A DNA stretch of 10,915 nucleotides from JBFHNV01 sp965365655 (GTDB lineage: Bacteria > Pseudomonadota > Gammaproteobacteria > HK1). This document shows positions 1 to 5,641 of the stretch, piece by piece. Position numbers and translations under genes: made by a program. The notes under the pieces are model-generated. The model saw nothing but the letters and a program-made list of their open reading frames with translations, was not told where the DNA came from and made no database searches. Numbering within the stretch: position 1 is the first letter of the stretch; the number at the start of each line of letters is the position of its first letter. The stretch covers positions 1-10,915 of the forward strand of contig CBDUCN010000169.1 in assembly GCA_965365655.1 (NCBI GenBank). The letters are read 5' to 3'.

Positions 1-1214
1 CGCGGCACCAGGTCCTGGTGCTCGCCGAGCGCCGGCGGCGGCCGGCGCAGCGCGCACGGGGTGCGCGACAGCTTCACCGGGAAGCCGGTCATGCGGATCG
101 GCGCCGCGCCGTCGCGCGGCCACTCGAGGACCATGTCCTGCGCCAGCACCTGCGGATCGGCGAACACCTCGTCCAGCTCCATCACCCGCCCGCACGGGCA
201 GCCGGCCGCGTTGACGACCCGGATCCAGTGCTCCACGTCGTGCGTCGCGGTCACCGCGTCGATTCGCGCGTTCAGCGCCGCGCGGTTCGCGAGCCGCGAC
301 GCGTTGTCGGCGAACCGCGGCTCGTCCAGCAGCGCCGCGAGGCCGATGGCCTCGAGGAAGCGCCGCACGTAAGTGTCGTTCGACGGCGCGACCGCGATCT
401 GCCCGTCGCGGGCCTGGAACAGCCCGTACGGCGCGACGATGGGATGGTCGTTGCCGGTGCGCACCGGGTTGCGGCCGGTGTTCAGGGTCTCCGCCGAGAG
501 GTACGCCAGCATCGAGATCAGCCCGCCGGTGAGGCTGGACTCCACGCGCTGGCCGCGGTCGTCGCGCGCGCGCGCCTGCAGCGCGCAGACCACGCCGAAC
601 GCGCAGTACAGCCCCGCGATCAGATCCGAGATCGGCGGCGCCGCGCGCCGCGGCGGGCCGTCCGGATCGCCGTTCACCGCCATGAACCCGCTCATCGCCT
701 GCGCGATGAAGTCGAACGCGGGACGGTCCACGTAGGGGCCGGTGGAGCCGTAGCCGTTGACGCTGGCGACCACGAGGCGCGGGTTGATGGCCGCGAGGCG
801 CGCGTCGTCGAAGCCCATCTTCGCGAACACCCCGGGGCGATAGTTCTCCACCACGACGTCGGCGTCGCGCAGCAGCGCCGCGAGCGCGTCGCGGTCGGCC
901 TCGCGGTACAGATCCAGCACGACCGAGCGCTTGTTGCGGTTGAACTGCGCGAAGTACGCGCTGTAGCCGTCCACGATCACGCCCTGGCCGCGCACCGGGT
1001 CGCCTGCCGGAGGCTCCACCTTCAGCACGTCGGCGCCCATGTCGGCCAGCAGCTGGGTGCAGAACGGGCCCGCGAGGATGCGCGTGAGGTCGACGACCCG
1101 GATGCCGTCGAGAGCGCCCGGCGGGCGGTCCGCGCGCGCCGGGGGCCCGACCGGGACCGCGGTCACGCGGCTGCGGCCCGTGAGCGGGCCGCCCGCCGCC
1201 GCGCGTGCCGGCAC
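1..1214 (-). CDS. CaiB/BaiF family class III CoA transferase (3' end missing)
   Basis: Transfers CoA from a donor thioester to a carboxylic acid; cytosolic. About 404 codons are visible, and the C-terminus lies beyond base 1. The N-terminal Rossmann-like core reads LDGIRVVDLTRILAGPFCTQ, followed by LADMGADVLKVEPP and, further on, FNRNKRSVVLDL and VVVENYRPG, all typical of the family. By alignment from memory with formyl-CoA transferase, its catalytic Asp169 corresponds to the Asp in PPISDLIAG (codon near 624-626), so the active-site residue is present. The start is uncertain. GTG at 1214 has a GGA six bases upstream and lies 15 nt after the lyase stop. GTG at 1166 gives a protein closer to normal length, since family members usually begin only a few residues before LDGIR. 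It is the last visible gene of the lactonase-lyase-transferase unit, so its substrate is probably the acid whose CoA ester the lyase cleaves; a SUGCT-like role (HMG or glutarate activation) is one option. Family certain, substrate inferred. Confidence 0.93.
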   Translation of the reverse strand, partial: MPARAAAGGPLTGRSRVTAVPVGPPARADRPPGALDGIRVVDLTRILAGPFCTQLLADMGADVLKVEPPAGDPVRGQGVIVDGYSAYFAQFNRNKRSVVLDLYREADRDALAALLRDADVVVENYRPGVFAKMGFDDARLAAINPRLVVASVNGYGSTGPYVDRPAFDFIAQAMSGFMAVNGDPDGPPRRAAPPISDLIAGLYCAFGVVCALQARARDDRGQRVESSLTGGLISMLAYLSAETLNTGRNPVRTGNDHPIVAPYGLFQARDGQIAVAPSNDTYVRRFLEAIGLAALLDEPRFADNASRLANRAALNARIDAVTATHDVEHWIRVVNAAGCPCGRVMELDEVFADPQVLAQDMVLEWPRDGAAPIRMTGFPVKLSRTPCALRRPPPALGEHQDLVP

Positions 1215-1229
1215 GCTCGTTCCACGGCC

Positions 1230-2174
1230 TCAGCCCTGCGCGACCGGCACCGAGTCCATCGGGTGCAGGTCCAGCCGGTGGCCCGCCTTCATGACCTGGC
1301 CGGGCAGCGGATGCCCCACCGCGGCCTCCACGTCGCACGCGATCGCGGCGAGCTTGCGCAGGTCGATGCCGGTCTCGATCCCCATCTCGTGAAGGAGATA
1401 GACCAGGTCCTCGGTGCAGATGTTGCCGGTGGCCTTGGGGGCGAACGGGCAGCCGCCGGTGCCGCCGAAGGAGGACTCGTAGCGGTCGATGCCGAGCGCG
1501 AGGCCCGTCATCACGCACGCGAGGCCCACGCCCCGGGTGTTGTGGAAGTGCAGCGTGATCGGCAGCCCCGGGGCGCTGGCGCGAATGGCCTGCACCGCGG
1601 CCTCGACCAGCGGCGGCGTGGCCATGCCGGTGGTGTCGCCCAGGCTGACCCCCGAGATCCCGATCGCCTGGTAACGCTTCGCGATCGCGCCGACGCGCGC
1701 CGCCGGCACGTCGCCCTCGAACGGGCAGCCGAACGCGGTCGCGATCGCGCCGTGCACCCGGATCCCGGCCTCGCCGGCCACCTTCACGACCTCCTCGAAG
1801 CCCTGCAGCGACTCCTCGGTGGTGCGGTTGACGTTGGTGCGGTTGTGGCTCTCCGACGCCGACGCGAACACCACCATCTCGTCGACCTTTGCCTCGGCTG
1901 CGCGCAGCGCGCCGCGCTTGTTCGGCACCAGCGCCGAGAGCACCGCGCCGCGGCTGCGGTCCACCCCGGCCATCACCTCGGCGGCGTCGGCGAGCTGCGG
2001 CACGGCCTTCGGTGACACGAACGACGTGACCTCCAGGCGCGGCACGCCGGCGTCGATCAGGCGGTTGATCAGCTCCACCTTCTTCGCGGTGGGGATGAAG
2101 GTCTTCTCGGACTGCAGCCCGTCGCGCGGGCCGACGTCGGTGACCTCGACTCGGCGTGGGTAGGTGCTGGTCAT
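1230..2174 (-). CDS. Hydroxymethylglutaryl-CoA lyase-like enzyme
   Basis: A 314-aa HMGL-like TIM-barrel enzyme predicted to cleave a 3-hydroxy-3-methyl acyl-CoA, for example HMG-CoA to acetyl-CoA and acetoacetate, or citramalyl-CoA. Visible motifs are DVGPRDGLQSEK (Arg17/Asp18, matching human R41/D42), SASESHN (107-111), SLGDTTGMATP (177-187), the metal-binding HFH at 209-211, and the catalytic-loop Cys242 in FGGTGGCPFAPKATGN with Asn251. The start ATG at 2174 has GGAG nine bases upstream (minus strand, 2187-2184). The same frame is open well upstream of this ATG, but that part overlaps the lactonase and has no HMGL similarity. The gene follows the lactonase stop by 23 nt and precedes the CoA transferase. 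The text after the metal-binding His is HNTRGVGLA instead of the animal-type HDTYGQA, which marks a divergent subfamily. Exact substrate is therefore open. Confidence 0.93.
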   Translation of the reverse strand: MTSTYPRRVEVTDVGPRDGLQSEKTFIPTAKKVELINRLIDAGVPRLEVTSFVSPKAVPQLADAAEVMAGVDRSRGAVLSALVPNKRGALRAAEAKVDEMVVFASASESHNRTNVNRTTEESLQGFEEVVKVAGEAGIRVHGAIATAFGCPFEGDVPAARVGAIAKRYQAIGISGVSLGDTTGMATPPLVEAAVQAIRASAPGLPITLHFHNTRGVGLACVMTGLALGIDRYESSFGGTGGCPFAPKATGNICTEDLVYLLHEMGIETGIDLRKLAAIACDVEAAVGHPLPGQVMKAGHRLDLHPMDSVPVAQG

Positions 2175-2197
2175 CGTGTTGCTCTCCGCGGTTCCTG

Positions 2198-3196
2198 TCA
2201 GAAGTCCCAGTGTGGCGGCACGGCGCCCGCGACCGGTGACCGGAACGTGTACAGCCCGTCGCCGGCCAGCGATCCAAGGTACACGGTCTTCAGGTCCGGG
2301 CCGCCGAAGGCCACGCTCGCGATGTTCGCGAGCCGGCGCCGTGCGCCGATGTCCATGTGCTCGCGGGTGAAGCCGCCGTCGCGCCAGCGCGACATCGCGG
2401 CGGCGACCTCGTCCGGGTCGCAGTCCTCCAGCAGCACCTGCTGCGTGCCGTCCGGCGCGACCCGCACGACGCGGTTGCTCATCACGCTCGCGCACCACAC
2501 GCCGCCCTCGGCGTCGAACTCGAAGCCGTCCGGGATCACGCCGTCGAGGTACTCGGCCACCGTCTCCCGCGGGCCGAGGCCGCTCGCGGTGACGCGGTAG
2601 CGCGACAGCCGGCGCGCCATGGTCTCGTTCGCGTACAGCCACCCGCCGCCCGGGTGCAGCTTCACCTCGTTCGCGTAGCCGAGGCCGTCGGCGACGATGC
2701 GCGCGCCGCGGGCGTCGAGCAGGATCACGAAGCCGTCCGCGACGTCGCGGTGGAACGCGCGGTCGCGGGGCTGGCGCCACGTGCTCACCGAGATCCACAG
2801 GCGCGCGTCGCGGTCGCGGTGCACGAAGTTCACCGGCGGCACCGCGAGCCCGTCGACCTCCGTGAGCACCGGCGTGCACCCGCCGTCCGGCGCGAGCCGC
2901 CACACGCCGCCGGACGGCCCGAGGTTCGCGAGCACCACCGCGCCGTCCGGCTCCAGGCTCCAGCCGTTCGGGAGCAGGTCCGCCGGCGCCCCGGCGCCGG
3001 CGCGGCGCGGCCGCGGCGCGCCGCCGCCATCGACGCGTGCGACGCCGGCGCCGCCGCCCGCCGGCGCGTGGCTCACCCAGATGGCGCCGGCGCGCGTGCA
3101 GGCCACGCACTCGGGACGCGCGAGGCCGTGGCCGACGATCTGCAGGTCATCGAGGCGGGGCAGCGGGGCGATCATCGTCGGGCTGGGCTCGGTCAC
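2198..3196 (-). CDS. SMP-30/gluconolactonase/LRE family protein (putative lactonase)
   Basis: A 332-aa six-bladed beta-propeller protein of the SMP-30/gluconolactonase family, metal-dependent lactonases that open sugar or other lactones. Candidate metal and active-site residues match human SMP-30: Glu29 in ARPEC (E18), Asn124 in PPVNFVH (N103), Asn176 in GYANEVKLHP (N154) and Asp223 in IPDGFEFD (D204). Blade-like repeats such as LLPNGWSLEPDG and GGVWCASVMSNRVV are visible. There is an Arg/Asp-rich segment near 255-290 that I do not recall from the typical family. There is no signal peptide, so it is probably cytosolic. GTG at 3196 is taken as the start; ATG at 3175 (residue 8) is an equally plausible start, and neither has a good Shine-Dalgarno. 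It is the first gene of the minus-strand unit with the HMG-CoA lyase-like enzyme and CoA transferase, which suggests it supplies a hydroxy acid from a lactone. The family is clear; the substrate is not known. Confidence 0.9.
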   Translation of the reverse strand: MTEPSPTMIAPLPRLDDLQIVGHGLARPECVACTRAGAIWVSHAPAGGGAGVARVDGGGAPRPRRAGAGAPADLLPNGWSLEPDGAVVLANLGPSGGVWRLAPDGGCTPVLTEVDGLAVPPVNFVHRDRDARLWISVSTWRQPRDRAFHRDVADGFVILLDARGARIVADGLGYANEVKLHPGGGWLYANETMARRLSRYRVTASGLGPRETVAEYLDGVIPDGFEFDAEGGVWCASVMSNRVVRVAPDGTQQVLLEDCDPDEVAAAMSRWRDGGFTREHMDIGARRRLANIASVAFGGPDLKTVYLGSLAGDGLYTFRSPVAGAVPPHWDF

Positions 3197-3214
3197 GGCG
3201 GCGTCGGGTGGCCG

Positions 3215-3226
3215 ATCCTAATAGGA
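3215..3226 (-). promoter_or_regulatory. Possible -10 element and mini-palindrome upstream of the lactonase
   Basis: TCCTAATAGGA (3216-3226) is a perfect odd-centred palindrome and a rare AT-rich island in this DNA. Read on the minus strand it includes TAGGAT (3220-3215), a fair -10 match, and the island could also be an operator. If it is the -10, transcription would begin close to the GTG at 3196, which would favour the downstream ATG at 3175 as the translation start. No clear -35 is visible. Confidence 0.3.
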
Positions 3227-3249
3227 CTCGCGGCGCGCCGGAGGCCCGT

Positions 3250-3265
3250 GCCGGCTGCAGCCGGC
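3250..3265. repeat. 16-bp perfect palindrome
   Basis: GCCGGCTGCAGCCGGC is self-complementary over all 16 bases. It sits in the divergent intergenic region and is followed at once by another inverted repeat (3264-3279). It could be an operator for a dimeric regulator or an element of an RNA hairpin; no T-tract follows, so it is not an ordinary terminator. Confidence 0.6.
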
Positions 3266-3279
3266 CGATCGGGATCGGC
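3264..3279. repeat. 7-bp inverted repeat with 2-bp centre
   Basis: GCCGATC (3264-3270) and GATCGGC (3273-3279) are perfect inverted arms around GG. The element abuts the 16-bp palindrome on its left. A two-base loop is too tight for a good RNA hairpin, so it fits a DNA-binding site better. Confidence 0.55.
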
Positions 3280-3306
3280 GGCGGCCGCACGCGCCGGCCG
3301 GACACG

Positions 3307-3402
3307 CTCACCTGTCGCCCACGCCCGGGGCGGCTCGCGGCCGAAGGCCAGCGTACTCGCCCGTCGCCCACGCCCGGGCCGGCTCCCGGCCGAAGGCCAG
3401 CG
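3307..3402. repeat. Two-copy imperfect direct repeat, 49-nt period
   Basis: Copies lie at about 3307-3353 and 3356-3402. The central 40 nt (3314-3353 and 3363-3402) differ at only two positions, both G/C exchanges, and the flanking 7 nt differ at two more. The shared text runs from GTCGCCCACGCCCGGG to CGGCCGAAGGCCAGCG; CGGCC...GGCCAG gives each copy some internal symmetry. Only two copies are present here. Confidence 0.8.
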
Positions 3403-3434
3403 CACGCCGCGGCGGCGCCGGCCCGGGACGCCGG

Positions 3435-3440
3435 TAGAGT
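3435..3440 (+). promoter_or_regulatory. Candidate -10 for the amidoligase operon
   Basis: TAGAGT fits a -10 hexamer at four of six positions and lies 31 nt upstream of the amidoligase GTG, immediately after the repeat block. No -35 consensus is visible at the expected distance (around 3412-3417), so this is only a candidate. Confidence 0.25.
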
Positions 3441-3471
3441 GACGGCGCGCCTCCACCCGGACCCGTGATCC

Positions 3472-4461
3472 GTGACTGCATCCACCCCATCGTTCCTGCT
3501 GCCGCCGCGCCGGCACACCGCCGACGGCGCTCGGCGACGGGTGGGCTTCGAGCTCGAGTTCACGGGCCTGACCCTGGAGCAGACCACCGAGATCGTCGCG
3601 CGCGTGACCGCGGGGCGCTCCGACATCCGCTCCGAGGTCGAGAGCACGGTGCGCAGCGACGGGCTGGGCGACTTCCAGGTGGAGCTGGACTGGGCGTGGC
3701 TCAAGGAGCGCGCCGCGCAGGCCCAGGTGGCCGGCGAGGGGCGCGAGTGGGTGTCCTTCCTGCGCCAGGCGACGGAGTGGGTGGTGCCGATGGAGATCGT
3801 GTGCCCGCCCATCGCGCTGGACGATCTCGGCGTGCTGGACGAGCTGGTCGCGGCGCTGCGTGCCGCGGGCGGGCGGGGCACCGAGGACTCGCCGCTGGCC
3901 GCGTACGGCGTGCACGTGAACGCCGAGGCGCCGTCCCTGGAGCCGGCCGACGTGCTCGCGGTGGTGCGCGCGTTCGGCCTGATGCAGTGGTGGCTGGTGG
4001 ACCGCCACCGGGTGGACCTGTCGCGGCGCATCTCGCCGTACATAGACCTCTACCCGGAGGCCTACGTGCTGGACCTCGCGGGCGACGCCGGCGAGACGGT
4101 GGACGCGCTGTTCGACGGCTACCTCGAGCACAACCCGACCCGCAACCGGGCGCTGGACCTGCTGCCGCTGCTCGCCGACATCGACGAGCCGCGCGTGCGC
4201 GCGCAGGTGGACGACCCGCGCATCAAGGCGCGCCCGGCCTACCACTACCGGTTGCCGAACTGCCTGCTGGAGCGTGCGGAGTGGACGCTGGGCGACGCGT
4301 GGAACCCGTGGGTGGTGGTCGAGCGCGTCGCGGACGACCGCGCGGAGCTGGACTCGATGGCGCGCGCGTTCCGCTCGGGGCACCGCCCGCTGCTCGGGGT
4401 CAGCCGGGCGCGCTGGGTGGAGACGCTGGAGGACTGGCTGTGCCGCCTCGGGTGGGCGTGA
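3472..4461 (+). CDS. Amidoligase family enzyme
   Basis: A 329-aa member of the amidoligase family (Amidoligase_2), a glutamine-synthetase-like fold predicted to join carboxylate and amine groups with ATP. Visible signatures are the metal-binding strand VGFELEF with Glu27 and Glu29, DFQVELDWAW (Glu71, Asp73), WVVPMEIVCPP (Glu108), YGVHVNAE (His148, Asn150), the Arg-rich DRHRVDLSRR segment (178-187) and HYRLPNCLLER (258-268) near the C-terminus. There is no signal peptide. GTG at 3472 is the only reasonable start before VGFELEF; it has no strong Shine-Dalgarno. The gene overlaps the next one by 22 nt, and that gene encodes a C26-type amidohydrolase. This ligase-amidotransferase/hydrolase pairing is a known theme for amidoligases thought to make small amide or peptide metabolites. 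The substrate cannot be told from sequence. Family assignment rests on motif recognition and is fairly firm. Confidence 0.85.
   Translation: MTASTPSFLLPPRRHTADGARRRVGFELEFTGLTLEQTTEIVARVTAGRSDIRSEVESTVRSDGLGDFQVELDWAWLKERAAQAQVAGEGREWVSFLRQATEWVVPMEIVCPPIALDDLGVLDELVAALRAAGGRGTEDSPLAAYGVHVNAEAPSLEPADVLAVVRAFGLMQWWLVDRHRVDLSRRISPYIDLYPEAYVLDLAGDAGETVDALFDGYLEHNPTRNRALDLLPLLADIDEPRVRAQVDDPRIKARPAYHYRLPNCLLERAEWTLGDAWNPWVVVERVADDRAELDSMARAFRSGHRPLLGVSRARWVETLEDWLCRLGWA
4428..4433 (+). promoter_or_regulatory. Strong Shine-Dalgarno inside the amidoligase gene
   Basis: GGAGGA lies six bases before GTG 4440, within the last codons of the amidoligase. It decides the start of the downstream hydrolase: GTG 4440 restores the family's first strand (RVGVTG), whereas GTG 4458, which overlaps the amidoligase stop codon, would cut that strand. 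Confidence 0.7.
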
Positions 4462-5102
4462 CCGGCGCCGCGCGGCGCTTCTCGCCGTCGTGGTGGTGCA
4501 CGCGCACGGCGCTCGCGCTGTGCGGCGCGCGCTCGTCGCGCATCAGCGTGCACCACGCGCCGCCGCGCGACGCGCTGCACGGTCTCGTGATCGGCGGCGG
4601 CGACGACATCAGCCCGGAGCACTACGGCGGCGACATCGAGCAGCAGGTGCGCCTGGACCCGGACCGTGACCGGCTGGAGATGGACTGGATCGAGCACGCG
4701 CTGGATGTGGGCCTGCCGATGCTCGGGATCTGCCGCGGCGCGCAGCTGATCAACGTGGTGCTGGGAGGCAACCTGCACCAGGACATCCGCGACATGCGCC
4801 GCCTCACCCGCAACCGCCCGGGGCTGCTGCCCACCAAGCGCGTGAGCCTGGAGCCCGGCTCGCGGCTGTCCGCGACGACGCGGCGCGAGCGGCTGCGCGT
4901 GAACAGCCTGCACCACCAGGCGGTGGATCGTCCCGGCGTGGACCTCGTCGTCGTGGGCCGCGACCGCGACCACATCGTGCAGGCCTTCGAGTGCCGCAAC
5001 GGGCGACCCATCGTCGGGGTGCAGTGGCACCCCGAGTACCTGTTCTACCTGCCGTCGCAGCTCGCGATCTTCCGCTGGCTGGTGCGCACCGCCGCCGAGT
5101 GA
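4440..5102 (+). CDS. Class I glutamine amidotransferase-like / gamma-glutamyl-GABA hydrolase (peptidase C26) family
   Basis: A 220-aa cytosolic hydrolase of the PuuD/C26 type, which breaks gamma-glutamyl amide bonds. The catalytic triad is visible: Cys98 in the nucleophile elbow GICRGAQLINV, and His197 with Glu199 in VQWHPEY. GLVIGGGDDISPEHYGG (48-64) is the typical oxyanion-side segment, and NSLHHQAV (155-162) is a conserved strand. It is about 30 residues shorter than E. coli PuuD (254 aa), mostly in the N-terminal half. GTG 4440 was chosen for its GGAGGA site and because it keeps the first strand RVGVTG. It overlaps the amidoligase by 22 nt and its stop overlaps the next GTG (GTGA), so the three genes should be translationally coupled. 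It may hydrolyse or trim the product of the amidoligase, or supply ammonia to it. It is unlikely to be putrescine-specific in this context. Confidence 0.88.
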   Translation: MPPRVGVTGAARRFSPSWWCTRTALALCGARSSRISVHHAPPRDALHGLVIGGGDDISPEHYGGDIEQQVRLDPDRDRLEMDWIEHALDVGLPMLGICRGAQLINVVLGGNLHQDIRDMRRLTRNRPGLLPTKRVSLEPGSRLSATTRRERLRVNSLHHQAVDRPGVDLVVVGRDRDHIVQAFECRNGRPIVGVQWHPEYLFYLPSQLAIFRWLVRTAAE

Positions 5103-5527
5103 CCGGTTACCTCCTGCTGTTCGGGTCCGCGTTCCTCGCGGCCACCATCCTGCCCTTCTACTCCGAGGTCGTGCTGTTCGCGCTGCTGCGCGACGGCGGC
5201 GACGCGGTGGCGCTGGTCGCGGTCGCGACGCTGGGCAACACCCTGGGCGCCGTGGTGAACTGGTGGCTGGGCCTGTTCCTGCTGCGCTTCCGTCACCGCA
5301 AGTGGTTCTACTTCAGCGACGCCCAGATCGCGCGCGCCCAGGCGTGGTACCAGCACTACGGGGTGTGGTCGCTGCTGCTCGCGTGGCTGCCGGTGGGCGG
5401 CGACGCGCTGACGCTGATCGCCGGCATCATGCGGGTGCGGCTTTGGGTGTTTCTGCTGCTGGTCGGCTTCGGCAAGGGGGCGCGCTACGTGTCGGTGGTG
5501 TTCCTCGCCGAGTGGTCGCCGGTGTGA
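5099..5527 (+). CDS. YqaA-type (DedA/SNARE-associated Golgi family) inner-membrane protein
   Basis: A 142-aa integral membrane protein, the same length as E. coli YqaA as I recall it. Hydrophobic segments lie at about 3-30, 37-62, 88-112 and 115-137. Family motifs are GNTLGAVVNWWLG (46-58) and YGVWSLLLAWLPVGGDALTLIAG (87-109), the latter being the conserved W-x-P-x-x-GD-x-x-x-x-x-AG re-entrant region of DedA-like proteins. These are thought to be half-transporters or lipid/ion carriers; the function of YqaA itself is unknown. Start GTG 5099 overlaps the preceding stop (GTGA), so expression is probably by translational coupling. Its fixed place behind an amidoligase and amidohydrolase suggests it may be the membrane partner of that pair, but this is inference. 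A 7-bp hairpin begins right after the stop. Confidence 0.88.
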   Translation: MTGYLLLFGSAFLAATILPFYSEVVLFALLRDGGDAVALVAVATLGNTLGAVVNWWLGLFLLRFRHRKWFYFSDAQIARAQAWYQHYGVWSLLLAWLPVGGDALTLIAGIMRVRLWVFLLLVGFGKGARYVSVVFLAEWSPV

Positions 5528-5545
5528 ACGGCGCATGAGCGCCGT
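5528..5545 (+). repeat. Hairpin directly after the YqaA-type gene
   Basis: ACGGCGC and GCGCCGT are perfect 7-bp arms around the tetraloop ATGA, beginning at the first base after the stop. It is followed by a G-rich run and not by Ts. It could protect the mRNA 3' end or act as a weak terminator; a standard intrinsic terminator is not supported. Confidence 0.5.
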
Positions 5546-5591
5546 CGCGCGGGGGGTGCGCGGGACGCGTCCGGGCGGCGCGCGGCGCGGC

Positions 5592-5639
5592 GCCGGCGTT
5601 CCCCGCCGGCCGGGCACCGGCGCGGGCGAGCCGGCTCGC
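5592..5639 (+). repeat. GC-rich hairpin and palindrome ahead of the 329-aa gene
   Basis: GCCGGCG (5592-5598) pairs with CGCCGGC (5604-5610) around TTCCC, and the perfect 14-bp palindrome GCGAGCCGGCTCGC occupies 5626-5639, ending two bases before the GTG at 5642. With the hairpin at 5528-5545, three inverted repeats fill the 114-nt gap. The last one lies where a ribosome binding site should be, so it may limit initiation of the next gene. Confidence 0.5.
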
Positions 5640-5641
5640 GC

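Larger units (their letters stand above)
3197..3471. other. Divergent intergenic region with palindromes and a direct repeat
   Basis: A 275-nt region between the leftward lactonase unit and the rightward amidoligase unit, so it should hold both promoters. No convincing gene fits here; the reading frames through it have repetitive Arg/Pro/Ala composition and no family resemblance. It contains an AT-rich 11-bp palindrome (3216-3226), two adjacent GC-rich inverted repeats (3250-3279) and two copies of a roughly 47-nt direct repeat (3307-3402), listed separately. Confidence 0.75.

Noticed and set aside
480..560. Apparent loss of the catalytic Asp of the CoA transferase (Gly in SSLTGG).
   Set aside because: Counting residues in formyl-CoA transferase places Asp169 in an earlier motif, which corresponds to ISDLIAG here; that Asp is present.
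18..2015. A 665-codon open frame on the plus strand opposite the CoA transferase and lyase genes.
   Set aside because: Its product is a low-complexity Arg/Ala/His/Val run typical of the shadow frame of GC-rich coding DNA; the minus strand holds two clear enzyme families with intact motifs.
2175..3110. A 312-codon upstream extension of the HMG-CoA lyase frame, which would make a 626-aa fusion.
   Set aside because: It lies over the lactonase in another frame, is low-complexity, and ATG 2174 has a good ribosome binding site and the family's usual N-terminus.
3307..3402. The two direct repeats as a CRISPR array.
   Set aside because: Only two copies, a spacing of about 2-9 nt between them and no cas gene nearby; CRISPR spacers would be about 30 nt.
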